DNA of 64,000 nucleotides from contig NZ_FNRO01000004.1 of NCBI RefSeq assembly GCF_900107745.1, positions 62,001 through 126,000 on the forward strand, written 5' to 3'. Positions 1 to 9,448 of this stretch are shown piece after piece. Position 1 is the first letter of the stretch. The number at the start of each line of letters is the position of its first letter. A program made the translations under genes and the position numbers. This DNA is from Variovorax sp. YR216. GTDB taxonomy: Bacteria; Pseudomonadota; Gammaproteobacteria; Burkholderiales; Burkholderiaceae_C. Below the pieces are notes generated by a model. That model did not search any database, was not told where the DNA came from, and saw only the letters and a list, made by a program, of their open reading frames with translations.

Positions 1-51
1 CTTGCCATACGCAACGGACAGGTCCTTGACTTCGAGTGCCACCGAGCTCAT
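1..51 (-). CDS. livF: LivF-type branched-chain amino acid ABC transporter ATP-binding protein (N-terminal fragment)
   Basis: Only the first 17 codons lie in the window. They begin ATGAGCTCG and read MSSVALEVKDLSVAYGK, the usual opening of a LivF ATPase (LEV-DLSVAYG). The ATG overlaps the stop of the upstream LivM-LivG gene as ATGA, so the two are translationally coupled and this is the last visible gene of the operon. The assignment rests on the short N-terminus and on position after livH and livM-livG; family membership is likely, substrate unknown. Confidence 0.75.
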   Translation of the reverse strand, partial: MSSVALEVKDLSVAYGK

Positions 52-1826
52 TCCACGCTTCCCAGGTAGGCCTCGAGCACCGCCGGATTCTGTTGAATCT
101 CATGAGGCAGGCCCTCGGCAATCTTCTGACCGAATTCCATCACCACGATTCGGTCCACCAAGCCCATCACGAAGTCCATGTCGTGCTCGACGAGCAGCAC
201 GCCCATGCCTTCTGCGCGAAGTTTCTTCAACAGTGCTGCGAGTGCCTCTTTCTCCTTCAGCCGCAGGCCCGCTGCAGGTTCGTCCAAGAGAAGCAACGAG
301 GGGTCGGCACACAGGGCTCGGGCAATCTCAAGAATCCGCTGGTCACCCAACGACAGCCCGCCGGCAGCCACATGCTTGAGTTGGCCAAGGCCGACGCGGT
401 CGAGTTGCCGCGATGCTTCGGCCAGCAAGCTCGCTTCTTCGGCCCGTTCGAGATGCAGGGCAGACCGTCCGATGCCGGCATTGCCCCGAAGGTGACCGCC
501 GATGGCCACGTTCTCCAGAACCGAAAGGTTGGGCAGCAGCTTGACGTGCTGAAACGTCCGGCTCATGCCCAGCTTCGCGATGTGATGCGCGCGCAGCCCG
601 TCAATCGGTTTTCCCAGGAAGGAAACCGAACCTGACGTCGACGGCAAAACTCCCGAGATGAGGTTAAACATGGTGCTTTTGCCGGCACCATTGGGGCCCA
701 GAAGCGCGAGGATTTCACCTGCCTTGACCTCGAGGCTCACCCCACCGACGGCGACCAGGCCGCCGAAGCGCTTCGTTGCCTCCTTCACTTCCAGCAGGAG
801 CGTCCCCGAAGCCGCCGCCGACCGCTTCGCCAACGGCGAAGCCTGGGCCTCCACCTGCCCGCGAGACCGTTTGGTCCCTTCCTTGGCCGAGAACCGGCCC
901 GCGATGAACGGCCAGAGGCCGTCTGGCGCGCGCTGCAGCAAGACGATGGTGAGAATCGCCAGGAAGATGACCTCGAAGCTGCCGCTCTGGCCAAGAAGGC
1001 CGGGCAGCACATCAGTCAGCCATTCCCGAATCACCGTGATGATGCCGGCGCCAAGCAATGCGCCCCACACGTAACCGGCGCCGCCGATGACGGCCATGAA
1101 CAGGTACTCGATGCCGTAGTTCAGCCCGAACGGTGTGGGGTTGACGAAGCGCTGCAGGTGCGCATAGAGCCAGCCGGAGACGGCGGCGAGCAGCGCTGAA
1201 ATCACGAACACGATGATTTTGCTGCGCGGGATGTTCACGCCCATGGACTCTGCCATGACCTTGCCGCCCTTCAAGCAGCGGATGGCGCGGCCCTCTCGGG
1301 ATGCCAGCAGGTTGCGCAGTAGCCAGATTGCGAGCAGCACGAACGCCCAGATGAGATACGAAAACTTGCGAGGGTTGTCGAAAGCGAAGCCGGCGAACTG
1401 GACGACCGGAACGTTGCTGATGCCGCTGTGCCCGCCGAGGAACTCCATGTTCCCAGCCAGAAAGTAGAGGCTCAGCCCCCACGCGATGGTGCTGAGCGGG
1501 AGATAGTGCCCGGCCAGGCGCAGGGTCAACGCACCCAAAAGCAGAGCGGTCAGACACGTCACGGCAATCCCCACCGCCAGAGCAGCCCAGGGAGACCATC
1601 CGGCGGCCGTCGAAAGGTAGGCCGTCGCATACGCGCCGATGCCCACGAATGCCGCCTGACCAAACGAGGTCATGCCACCAATCCCCGTGACCAAGGCCAA
1701 GCCGACGGCAACCAGGCCGTAGAGGCCTGTGTAGTTGAGCATCGTGATGAGCCCTTCCGGCAGGAAGAGCGGTCCCAGAACCACGAGGGCAACGAAAACT
1801 GCAACGCCGATGCGTCCGGGGCTCAT
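48..1826 (-). CDS. Fused branched-chain amino acid-type ABC permease and ATPase (LivM-LivG)
   Basis: This 592-residue protein joins a LivM-like permease (about residues 1-310, many hydrophobic segments) to a LivG-like ATPase (about 345-592) through a short charged and Ala-rich linker. The ATPase half shows Walker A GPNGAGKST near residue 376, the signature LSLGDQ near 489 and Walker B LLLLDEP near 510. It should form the inner-membrane core of an importer with LivH, LivF and the periplasmic binding protein encoded upstream. Its ATG overlaps the livH stop (ATGA) and its own stop overlaps livF. LivM-LivG fusions are known in proteobacteria; substrate may be a carboxylate rather than an amino acid given the neighbours. 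Confidence 0.9.
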   Translation of the reverse strand: MSPGRIGVAVFVALVVLGPLFLPEGLITMLNYTGLYGLVAVGLALVTGIGGMTSFGQAAFVGIGAYATAYLSTAAGWSPWAALAVGIAVTCLTALLLGALTLRLAGHYLPLSTIAWGLSLYFLAGNMEFLGGHSGISNVPVVQFAGFAFDNPRKFSYLIWAFVLLAIWLLRNLLASREGRAIRCLKGGKVMAESMGVNIPRSKIIVFVISALLAAVSGWLYAHLQRFVNPTPFGLNYGIEYLFMAVIGGAGYVWGALLGAGIITVIREWLTDVLPGLLGQSGSFEVIFLAILTIVLLQRAPDGLWPFIAGRFSAKEGTKRSRGQVEAQASPLAKRSAAASGTLLLEVKEATKRFGGLVAVGGVSLEVKAGEILALLGPNGAGKSTMFNLISGVLPSTSGSVSFLGKPIDGLRAHHIAKLGMSRTFQHVKLLPNLSVLENVAIGGHLRGNAGIGRSALHLERAEEASLLAEASRQLDRVGLGQLKHVAAGGLSLGDQRILEIARALCADPSLLLLDEPAAGLRLKEKEALAALLKKLRAEGMGVLLVEHDMDFVMGLVDRIVVMEFGQKIAEGLPHEIQQNPAVLEAYLGSVE

Positions 1827-2863
1827 TCTTCATCCTCCTCAACGTGGTGGGTACGCAGCGAGCGCCACAGCAGCACCGGCAGGATGAGCGTGAACACCGC
1901 GACTTCCTTGTACGAACTTGCCCAGAACGATGAAAAGCTCTCGAGCAACCCGACCAGCAGCGCTCCGAGCGCGGCGAGCGGGTAGCTGACCAGACCTCCG
2001 ACGATGGCCGCCACGAATCCTTTGAGGCCAATCATGAAGCCCGTGTCGTAGAACATGGTGTTGATGGGGCCGATGAGGAGCCCCGACAGACCGCCGATTG
2101 CGGCCGCAAGCGTGAACGCCAATGAGCCAGCACCGGTCGGGCTGATTGCCATCAACTCGGCCCCAACCCGATTCACGGACGTCGCCTTCAGCGCCTTGCC
2201 GCGGAACGTATAGGTGAAGAACCAAGCGAGCAGCGCGATGGCAACGACGCTTGCACCGATGACCCATATGGACTGGCCAGTGATGGATAGTGGGCCGACC
2301 TGCCAACGCTCGTCACTGAATGTGGGCGTTCTTGAGCCCTCGGCGCCGAACACGAGCAGACCGAACGAGGTCAGCGCCAAGTGCAACGCCACTGAGATGA
2401 TGAGCAAGACCAGCACCGAGCCGTGCGCGACCGGCTGATAGACGATTCGGTAGACCAAGGGCCCGAGGGGGACGACCAGCAGCAGCGCAATCAAGGCCTG
2501 GACCAACATCGGCAGCTGGGGCGGCAGGGCCCACAGCATGACTGCGGCCAGTGCGGCGGGGGCGGCGCCGTAGACAAGAAGCCCGCGAATGGCACGGGCC
2601 TTGTCGCCCGCACGGAAGCTGCCCCAGAGCTCCATGATGCAGGCGACCGCGGAAGCCATCAGCAGCAACCAAAGCGTGCCCGGCGTCTTCCCTGCTTGAA
2701 GAGCCGCCATCGTCAGGGCGGAGTACGCGACAAACTCGCCCTGCGGGACAAAAATGACGCGCGTGACAGAGAAGACAAGAACGATGGCGACGCCCAGTAA
2801 GGCGTAGACGGCGCCCGAGATAAGACCGTCTTGCACCAGGAAGGCTGCAATGCTGAAGTCCAT
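1823..2863 (-). CDS. livH: Branched-chain amino acid-type ABC transporter permease LivH
   Basis: A 346-residue polytopic membrane protein of the LivH family, somewhat longer than the usual 290-310 because of an insertion around residues 70-130. It has the N-terminal GLISGAVYALLGVAIVLVF pattern and a C-terminal LLVGLLESF stretch typical of the family. It should pair with the LivM half of the downstream fusion in the inner membrane. It ends with an ATGA overlap to livM-livG and begins 73 bp after the cupin gene, in the same operon. Confidence 0.9.
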   Translation of the reverse strand: MDFSIAAFLVQDGLISGAVYALLGVAIVLVFSVTRVIFVPQGEFVAYSALTMAALQAGKTPGTLWLLLMASAVACIMELWGSFRAGDKARAIRGLLVYGAAPAALAAVMLWALPPQLPMLVQALIALLLVVPLGPLVYRIVYQPVAHGSVLVLLIISVALHLALTSFGLLVFGAEGSRTPTFSDERWQVGPLSITGQSIWVIGASVVAIALLAWFFTYTFRGKALKATSVNRVGAELMAISPTGAGSLAFTLAAAIGGLSGLLIGPINTMFYDTGFMIGLKGFVAAIVGGLVSYPLAALGALLVGLLESFSSFWASSYKEVAVFTLILPVLLWRSLRTHHVEEDEE

Positions 2864-2936
2864 GATGATTTGTTCTTTGAAAGGCGGCGGCAGGTCGCGT
2901 GTCGTTCAACAACATGGCGCTGTCGCCGCGAACCCA

Positions 2937-3503
2937 CTAGGGCCAGCGCCTGGTTGAGTCTGCAGTGCCTCGCGACGCACCGACTAGGACGAACAGCATC
3001 GTTGCCGGCTTGTCGCTCTTGTTGCGCCACGCGTGACGCGTGCCGTTCTGGATGACAACGTCCCGCGGGGCAAGCTTCTTGGTAGCACCGTCATCCAGTT
3101 CGAGATGGATTTCGCCGTCGAGCAGAACGCCGTAGTCCACGGTGTCGCAGGTGTGCATGCCCGGATGCTCCATCTCGAACTTTTCTGCAAGTCCCGGAAG
3201 CACCTTCATGTACTCCGCGCCGGCCGCAGCCGGGTCGAACGAAGGACTGCCCATCACCGAGTCCGGAGGGAAGGTGATGAACATAAGGTTGGTTCCCCCC
3301 GCATTCGGAACCCACGACTTGGCAAGCGGGGCAGGATTCTTTTCAGATGCGGGGACAGTGGCACCGGGAAGCGTCTCCCAGACCATGGTCGTTTCGAAGC
3401 CGGGAACAGATTGGAACGCGGTACTGCGCTCAGCCGGCGCGTCAGACACGAAGACCGACTTGCCCTCGGGCGTGTGGCCGGTCACGATGGTTCGCACTTG
3501 CAT
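2937..3503 (-). CDS. Cupin-domain protein
   Basis: 188 residues with one beta-barrel cupin. The metal-binding pattern is partly visible around HTCDTVDYGVLLDGEIHLEL and later GTRHAWRN, which supplies a histidine. The start MQVRTIVTG was chosen because a strong ribosome site (AAAGGAGAC) lies just before this ATG; the open frame extends further upstream without such a site. Sitting between the MDR dehydrogenase and livH, it is likely a small enzyme or accessory protein of the same catabolic pathway, but no reaction can be assigned. Confidence 0.8.
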   Translation of the reverse strand: MQVRTIVTGHTPEGKSVFVSDAPAERSTAFQSVPGFETTMVWETLPGATVPASEKNPAPLAKSWVPNAGGTNLMFITFPPDSVMGSPSFDPAAAGAEYMKVLPGLAEKFEMEHPGMHTCDTVDYGVLLDGEIHLELDDGATKKLAPRDVVIQNGTRHAWRNKSDKPATMLFVLVGASRGTADSTRRWP

Positions 3504-3559
3504 GGTTGTCTCCTTTTGCTTTCGTGAACCTGAGAGCGGCCGGCGAGCGGCCGCCGACC

Positions 3560-4672
3560 TCAATGCATGATTACGACGTTGGTGAAGCCGCCAGTGCGCT
3601 GCTCGACGGCGTCCAGGGCTTCGTTGACCTGGTCGAGCTTGAATCGCTCGTGCTCGAACACGCCAAGGTTCAGCGTGCCGGATGCAGCCATGTCCGCCAT
3701 GTCCTGGCCCTCGGCAGTCGTGAACCAGAGCGAGCCGATGTACGACTTCTGCAGGCACATCAGCGGGAAGGGCTCGAGCGGGATAGGGTCCGCGACGCCG
3801 CCGATGTTGATGGCCTTGCCCCCCCTGCGCAGCGCGTTGAACGAATCGATAACGTTGCTGACCGGCGCGTTCGGGCCAAGCGTTTCGATGAGCACATCGA
3901 CGCCATAACCTTCCGTAGCTGCCATCACGACTTCGGCCGTGGGTTTCTCGCCGAGCGAGATGGGCACGATGCGCGACGGGTCCAGCGCACGAAGCTTCTC
4001 GAGCAGGACCTTGTTGCGGCCGGTACCGAAAATCTTCGCGGCGCCCATCGCCAAGGCAAGGATGACGGCGCCCAGCCCGAGCGTGCCGGTTGCACCGTCG
4101 ATGAGGACCGTCTGCCCCGGGCAGAACTGTGCCTTCTTCAGAGCGGAGTACGACGTACCCAGGTAGCCGAAGCGTGCGCCTTGTTCGAAGCTGATGCTGT
4201 CGGGCAGCTTCACGAGGTTCGCAACCGGTGCCGTCAGGAACTGACCGAAGCCACCGTACGGATAGTCTTCGAACAGCTTCTGCGAACCTTCACCGAAGCC
4301 GAAGTAGCCCTGGAACGTGTACGCGGTGCAGTTCACGTGGTCGCCACGACGGCAAGCAATGCACCCACCGCACGACAGCCCAGGGTTGATGTAGACGCGG
4401 TCGCCTTCCTTGATACCGGAGCGGACTTGGCTGCCAACTTGCGACACGACACCGGCGGCGTCGAGCCCGTAGATGGCGGGAAGAGCAGGAAGCGGAAGGA
4501 ACGGGAACCACTTCGGATAGCTCGTGACGACGTTGCGCAGGTTCGGAACAACGCCCGCGGCCTTCACTTCCACGAGGACGTCGGTGGGACGCACCTCCGG
4601 CACGGGGATAGTGTCGACCTGGAATGGTTCACCAATCTTGTGCAGGCGTGCTGCACGCATCATCTTTCCCAT
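3560..4672 (-). CDS. Zinc-type alcohol dehydrogenase-like protein (MDR family)
   Basis: 370 residues of the medium-chain dehydrogenase/reductase family. The structural-zinc loop CGGCIACRRGDHVNC and the nucleotide-binding glycine motif (ATGTLGLG) are visible. The start MGKMMRAARL follows a TAAGGAGAC ribosome site. The usual GHE catalytic-zinc motif is replaced by a GLDAAG segment and the usual Cys near residue 40 is not obvious, so the catalytic site is atypical for an alcohol dehydrogenase and may act on a different substrate. It lies 44 bp after the binding-protein gene, in the same operon. Substrate unknown. Confidence 0.85.
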   Translation of the reverse strand: MGKMMRAARLHKIGEPFQVDTIPVPEVRPTDVLVEVKAAGVVPNLRNVVTSYPKWFPFLPLPALPAIYGLDAAGVVSQVGSQVRSGIKEGDRVYINPGLSCGGCIACRRGDHVNCTAYTFQGYFGFGEGSQKLFEDYPYGGFGQFLTAPVANLVKLPDSISFEQGARFGYLGTSYSALKKAQFCPGQTVLIDGATGTLGLGAVILALAMGAAKIFGTGRNKVLLEKLRALDPSRIVPISLGEKPTAEVVMAATEGYGVDVLIETLGPNAPVSNVIDSFNALRRGGKAINIGGVADPIPLEPFPLMCLQKSYIGSLWFTTAEGQDMADMAASGTLNLGVFEHERFKLDQVNEALDAVEQRTGGFTNVVIMH

Positions 4673-4716
4673 GGCTGTCTCCTTAGAAAGTACTGAGGTG
4701 GGGAGCAACTGCCGAA

Positions 4717-5862
4717 TCAATCGGCCTTGCTTTTGACGAGCTTCCAATCGCCGTTCTCGACGCGCACCAGCACGCGTGCGCGGCTGTCGACGCCTGCATG
4801 GTCGGTGGCCGACATGTTGTAGACGCCGTGCGTGCCGACGACTTCCTTGGTCTGCTCCAGCGCGTCACGCAACGCTTGGCGGAACTCGGGAGTGCCAGGC
4901 TTAGCCTTCTTCATCGCCTCCTGCACAGCCTTGTCCGCGAGCAGGTAGGCGTCATACGAATAGGCGGAGAACGCATTGCGCGTGCCCGCACCGAAGGCGC
5001 CTTCGTAGAGCTTGGTGAACTCGAGCGAGGTCTTCTTGACGGGATTGCTGTCAGGCAGCTGCTCCGCAACCATCACAGGACCGGTGGGCGCCATTGCACC
5101 TTCCAAGGCCTTGCCGCCGACACGCAGGAAGTCCTTGTTGATGATGCCGTGGTTGTGATAGACCGGTCCCTTGTAGCCGCGCTCGACCAACGTCATCTGC
5201 GGCAATGCGCCGGGCGTACCGGAACCGCCGACGACGACAGCATCCGGATTGCTCGCGACCACCTTCAGGACCTGCCCTGCCACGCTGGTGTCGAGGCGCG
5301 CGTAGCGCTCGTCCGCGACGATGGTGATGCCCGCGGCTTCGGCGTTTGCCTTGAGACCGCTCAGCACCAGGTCGCCCCATGAATCGTTGAAGCCGATATA
5401 GGCCACCCGCTTCACCTTGCGCGCCTTCATGTCTTCAGCGACGGCGCCCATCATCAGTGACGCAGGCTGAGGAATCGAGTAGACCCACGGATTCTTGGCG
5501 GCCGCGGCGCCCACGGGAGAGAGCGCAATCTGCGGCGTCTTCAGTTCAGCGGCGACGTCGGTGATAGCAGTGGCGGCAGGCACGCTGCTGGAACCGATGA
5601 GCAGGTCGACCTTGTCTTCAACCACCAGCTTGCGGGCAAGCTTCACCGCATTCGTCGGGTCGGTCGCGTCGTCCAGGATGATGTATTGGACCGGCTGGCC
5701 GCCGAGCGTCTTCGGCAGGACGGTGAAGGTGTTCTTGTAGGGGATGCCCAGGGAAGCGCCGGGGCCTGTCGCACCGGTGATGACGCCGACCTTGACCTGC
5801 GCGACGGCGGGAAGTGCGCACGTGGCCAGAATCGCGGTGGCCAACAACAGTCGTTTGAACAT
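4717..5862 (-). CDS. Periplasmic substrate-binding protein of the LivJ/LivK type
   Basis: 381 residues with a classical signal peptide (MFKRLLLATAILATCALPAVA-Q), then the two-lobed Leu/Ile/Val-binding fold beginning VKVGVITGATGPGASLG. The ATG follows AAAGGAGAC. It should capture the substrate in the periplasm for the LivH/LivM-LivG/LivF importer encoded downstream. The gene lies between the acyl-CoA dehydrogenase and MDR genes, so uptake and catabolism share one transcript. This receptor family also serves aromatic and aliphatic acids, which fits the acyl-CoA enzymes nearby. Confidence 0.9.
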   Translation of the reverse strand: MFKRLLLATAILATCALPAVAQVKVGVITGATGPGASLGIPYKNTFTVLPKTLGGQPVQYIILDDATDPTNAVKLARKLVVEDKVDLLIGSSSVPAATAITDVAAELKTPQIALSPVGAAAAKNPWVYSIPQPASLMMGAVAEDMKARKVKRVAYIGFNDSWGDLVLSGLKANAEAAGITIVADERYARLDTSVAGQVLKVVASNPDAVVVGGSGTPGALPQMTLVERGYKGPVYHNHGIINKDFLRVGGKALEGAMAPTGPVMVAEQLPDSNPVKKTSLEFTKLYEGAFGAGTRNAFSAYSYDAYLLADKAVQEAMKKAKPGTPEFRQALRDALEQTKEVVGTHGVYNMSATDHAGVDSRARVLVRVENGDWKLVKSKAD

Positions 5863-5912
5863 TTCGAAGTCTCCTTTGGTTGTAAAACAGGCTGCGCAGG
5901 ACGCGCGAGGTG

Positions 5913-7061
5913 TCAGAAGCCAAGCTGGCGTGCGACGAGCAGACGCATGACGTCGCTCGTTCCACCACCAACCATGGGAAAGTAGGAATCGCGGAGGAAG
6001 CGCTGGACCGGGTACTCGTTCATGAGCCCGTAGCCGCCGAATATGGAGAGCGCCTTCTGGCAAACCTCGTTGCAGCCGTCGCCCGCGACAATCTTTGCGA
6101 TTGCAGCCTCGGTCGTGATGGGCTTGTCCGCATCGGCCAACGCCGCCGCGTGATACGTGTACAGCCGAGCCTGTTCGAGCTTGGCGTACATGTCCACGAG
6201 CTTGAACTGCACCGCTTGGAACTTTCCGATGGGCTGCCCGAACTGCGAACGCTCCTTCGCGTATTGCAGCGCCGCGTCGTATGCCGCGCGACCGGTTCCG
6301 AGAGCCAACGCCGCGGTAAAGATGCGGTCGATGGTCAGCGACTTGTATGCGTTCTTGAAACTACCGCCCTCCTCTCCGGCGGCGAGGCGGTGGTCATCCG
6401 GTACGAACACATCCTGCAGCACGAGCTCGGCGGTGTCGGAGCAGTGAATCGAGAACTTGTCGAGCTTGCGACCAACGGAGAAGCCCTTCGTCTTGGTGTC
6501 GACGACGAAGAGGTCCAAAGCCTTCGCGCCTGACCCAGGTTGCTGGCTGGCAACCACCGTGATGAAGTCCGCCACCGTCCCGTTCGTCGTGAAAATCTTG
6601 GTGCCGTTCAGCAGCCAGCCACCGTCGACCTTGGTCGCCTTTGTGCGCAGTGACGCAGCATCCGAACCCGCGTTCGGTTCGGTGATGGCAAACGCGCCAA
6701 TCTTCTCGCCACGCAGCGCTGGCGCCAGGTAGAGCTCATGGAGTTTGGGGCTGCCCCAATGGAAGAGCGTGTGGGTCGCAGTCGATGCCTGCATGCAAAC
6801 GCCGGCGGCGAAGCCCATCGAACCTCGTGCAAGTTCTTCGCACAGAACGGTGACGGCGGTGTACGGGCTTTTCATGCCGCTGCCGCCGACGCTCTCCGGA
6901 TACATTGCGCCGAAGTAGCCGAGCTCTCCAAGCTCGCGGAAGAGTTCGAACGGAAATTCTCCAGCGTGGTCCAGGGCTTCAGCTTGGGGAATCAGGCGCT
7001 CGTCCACCCAGCGTGCGACGTAGCTTCGAAACTCTTGGACATCGGAATCAAGGTCGGTCAT
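5913..7061 (-). CDS. Acyl-CoA dehydrogenase
   Basis: 382 residues with the acyl-CoA dehydrogenase N-terminal, middle and C-terminal domains: an ITEPNAGSDA flavin/substrate segment, and a C-terminal GGYGLMNEYPVQRFLRD stretch. It should oxidise an acyl-CoA to the 2,3-enoyl-CoA using FAD. The C-terminal segment reads VGGGTSD rather than the YEGT that carries the catalytic Glu in medium-chain enzymes, so the base is probably elsewhere, as in the long-chain and isovaleryl enzymes. The start MTDLDSDVQEF is 10 bp after the ligase stop. It acts logically after the ligase and before the hydratase. Confidence 0.92.
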   Translation of the reverse strand: MTDLDSDVQEFRSYVARWVDERLIPQAEALDHAGEFPFELFRELGELGYFGAMYPESVGGSGMKSPYTAVTVLCEELARGSMGFAAGVCMQASTATHTLFHWGSPKLHELYLAPALRGEKIGAFAITEPNAGSDAASLRTKATKVDGGWLLNGTKIFTTNGTVADFITVVASQQPGSGAKALDLFVVDTKTKGFSVGRKLDKFSIHCSDTAELVLQDVFVPDDHRLAAGEEGGSFKNAYKSLTIDRIFTAALALGTGRAAYDAALQYAKERSQFGQPIGKFQAVQFKLVDMYAKLEQARLYTYHAAALADADKPITTEAAIAKIVAGDGCNEVCQKALSIFGGYGLMNEYPVQRFLRDSYFPMVGGGTSDVMRLLVARQLGF

Positions 7062-7071
7062 CTCTGAACCC

Positions 7072-8634
7072 TCACTGCTGCCATTGCTGGCGCAACTCTT
7101 TGCGCAGCACCTTGCCCACAGCGCTCTTGGGAAGCGCGGGCATGAAATGGATGGTCTTTGGGCACTTGTAAGCAGCCAACTGGCTGCGCAGGCGACCAAT
7201 CAGTTCTTCCGCAGTCACTACGGCGCCCGGGCGCAGTACGACTGCGGCGACGACGCGCTCCACCCACTGCGGGTCGGGAACGCCGAACACGGCTGCCTCG
7301 AGCACGTCCGGGTCACGGAACAGATATCCCTCGACCTCGGTGGGGAAGACGTTCTCCCCACCGGTGACCACCATGTCGTTCTTCCGGTCGATGATGTAGA
7401 GGAAGCCCTCGTTGTCGAAGTACCCGAGGTCCCCCGTTTTGAGCCAACCGTCGTTGAGGACCTTCTTGGTGGCCTCGTCGTTCAGCCAGTAGCCCTTCAT
7501 CAAATCGGCGCTGCGTACTTCGATTTCCCCGACACCGCCGGGAGCAACCTCGCCTGAGACGTCATCGACCAGGCGAATCTCGTGACCGGTGAACGGACGG
7601 CCACACGAGGCAAGCAGGTGCTCGCCTTCAGGCTCCTGCGCTCTGCGATGGGCCTCCGGACCAAGCACGGTCACGACTCCCGCTTCGGTCGAGCCGTAGC
7701 CTTGTGCGAAGCCGCACCGGGGAAACGCCAGCATCGCGCGGCGCAGCAGGTCGGCCGGCATCGAGGACGCTGCGTAAAAAAGCAGACGCACCCGACTCAG
7801 GTCTGTCGTGCTGGCAGCGGGATGGGCGAGGAGCGCGCCAATCATGGTCGGGACCAGATGCACGTTCGTGATGTGACGCGCCTCCATCTCGCGCAGCAAC
7901 GTCCCGGGTTCGAACTCAGAGAGAAGCAGCGTCGTGCAGCCGGTGGCGAAACTCGGGAAGAGGTGGTACCACATGCCGCCGGCGTGGAAGAGCGGCATGA
8001 CCGCGAGCGTGTGGTCTTGCGGAACGAGTTCGAGCATCTCGGTCGCGGCAGTCCTGCAGTTCCCGAGCGCACCGGCATGCGTGATTGCGACGCCTTTGGG
8101 CTCACCGGTGGTGCCACTGGTGTAAATCAGGCAGAGGACGTCCTCAGGCAGAACGGTCACGGTCGTCTCTACCGCCTCACCGGTCGCGAGGAGAGCTTCG
8201 TATTCAGTCCACCCGGTGGGCGCATTTCCCAGCGCAACGAACTTCTTCACAGAAGGGAGTTGCGCCTGAATTTGGTCGACCACTGGAAGGTGCGTCTCAT
8301 CCACGATGAGCACCTCAGGCGCGCTGTGGTTGATGAGCTTGGCGACTTCCTTCGGTGCGAGGCGCCAGTTCAGCGGCACGACGATGACGCCTGCTTTGGC
8401 AAGGCCGTAGACCTCGAGGTACTCAGGTCGATTCTTGGAAAGGATGGCGACGCGGCTGCCCTTGCCAACGCCCTGCGCGGCGACCGCAGCACACAGTTGG
8501 TTCACGCGAGCGTTGAAGTCGTAGAACGTGACAGTACGTCCGTCCACGGTCTCGAACGCAGTCTTGTTAGCAAGCGACTGCGCGTTTCCGCGCAGCACGT
8601 CGCCCAGCGTTCGTGCGGCGGCCAGGGTGGTCAT
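7072..8634 (-). CDS. AMP-forming acyl-CoA ligase (long-chain/benzoate-type ANL family)
   Basis: 520 residues of the adenylate-forming superfamily. The P-loop-like YTSGTTGEPKG, the GYGSTEAG adenine motif, the KTGDLGY hinge region and the C-terminal lysine loop PKSAVGKVLRKEL are all present. It activates a free acid to its CoA thioester, the entry step of the pathway. Its ATG overlaps the stop of the hydratase gene (ATGA). The chain-length or ring specificity cannot be read from the sequence. Confidence 0.92.
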   Translation of the reverse strand: MTTLAAARTLGDVLRGNAQSLANKTAFETVDGRTVTFYDFNARVNQLCAAVAAQGVGKGSRVAILSKNRPEYLEVYGLAKAGVIVVPLNWRLAPKEVAKLINHSAPEVLIVDETHLPVVDQIQAQLPSVKKFVALGNAPTGWTEYEALLATGEAVETTVTVLPEDVLCLIYTSGTTGEPKGVAITHAGALGNCRTAATEMLELVPQDHTLAVMPLFHAGGMWYHLFPSFATGCTTLLLSEFEPGTLLREMEARHITNVHLVPTMIGALLAHPAASTTDLSRVRLLFYAASSMPADLLRRAMLAFPRCGFAQGYGSTEAGVVTVLGPEAHRRAQEPEGEHLLASCGRPFTGHEIRLVDDVSGEVAPGGVGEIEVRSADLMKGYWLNDEATKKVLNDGWLKTGDLGYFDNEGFLYIIDRKNDMVVTGGENVFPTEVEGYLFRDPDVLEAAVFGVPDPQWVERVVAAVVLRPGAVVTAEELIGRLRSQLAAYKCPKTIHFMPALPKSAVGKVLRKELRQQWQQ

Positions 8635-9437
8635 CCTCGTACCACCTTCCCAGCCTTGCGCTCGAGGAAGTCGCGCAGCCGACGCTTGGCCTCGTCGTCA
8701 TTCTGCGCAAGGGTGACCATCAGCATTTCCGTGAAGAGGCCGGACTGGGGGTCTTGCTCGACGATGCGAGGAATGGCCTGGATGACTGCGAAGTTCGCGA
8801 GAGGAGCGTTCTTGGCAATCTTCTCCGCGACGGCGATGGCCTTCTCCAGACCTTCTCCAGGCTCGGTCAGATACTGCGAGAAGCGGAGCAGTGTGTGGCC
8901 CTCTTCCGCCTCGTACACGCGACCGGAAAGCATCATGTCGATGACGGTCGATGCGCCGAACATGCGGGGGAGGCGCACCGACCCACCGGACCCAAGGAAG
9001 ATGCCTCGGGTACCTTCCGGAAGTGCATAGAACGCGGTGCGCTCGGCGACGCGAATGTGCGTTGCGGCAGCAAGCTCCAAACCGCCACCGATGACTGCAC
9101 CGTGAAGTACCGAGATGACGGGAACCTTGCAGAACTGAATCGTGTCGTTCAGGCGCTGACCAATGGCCGCAGTGTCAAAGCTCTCTTGTGTGCTGGCTTC
9201 CTTCAGTTCATTGAGGTCGAGACCAGCACAGAAGTTGTCGCCGGCGCCGTGCAGGACGATGCCGCGCACTTCGGAGGGGATGGTGCTAAAGAGGGTCTGA
9301 AGGCCGAGCACAAGCTCGTCGCTCAGGGAGTTGCGCTTCTCTGGTCGGTTGAGTGCAACCAGGGCGATGGCGTTGCGCAGCTCGACTTTGATGCACGCCG
9401 GCAGCGCGACAGGCCAGGTGAATGATTCTTGGGACAC
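8631..9437 (-). CDS. Enoyl-CoA hydratase/isomerase family protein
   Basis: 268 residues of the crotonase fold. The oxyanion-hole segments (GDNFCAGLDL and GAVIGGGLELA) and the second glutamate region PEGTRGIF are present, so both catalytic glutamates of a hydratase appear retained. I chose a GTG start (MSQESFTW) because AAAGGA lies six bases before it, directly on the stop codon of the dehydrogenase gene; a TTG 15 bases upstream would give five extra residues. It should hydrate the enoyl-CoA made by the acyl-CoA dehydrogenase. It overlaps the ligase gene by 4 bp. Confidence 0.9.
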   Translation of the reverse strand: MSQESFTWPVALPACIKVELRNAIALVALNRPEKRNSLSDELVLGLQTLFSTIPSEVRGIVLHGAGDNFCAGLDLNELKEASTQESFDTAAIGQRLNDTIQFCKVPVISVLHGAVIGGGLELAAATHIRVAERTAFYALPEGTRGIFLGSGGSVRLPRMFGASTVIDMMLSGRVYEAEEGHTLLRFSQYLTEPGEGLEKAIAVAEKIAKNAPLANFAVIQAIPRIVEQDPQSGLFTEMLMVTLAQNDDEAKRRLRDFLERKAGKVVRG

Positions 9438-9448
9438 GGGGATTCCTT

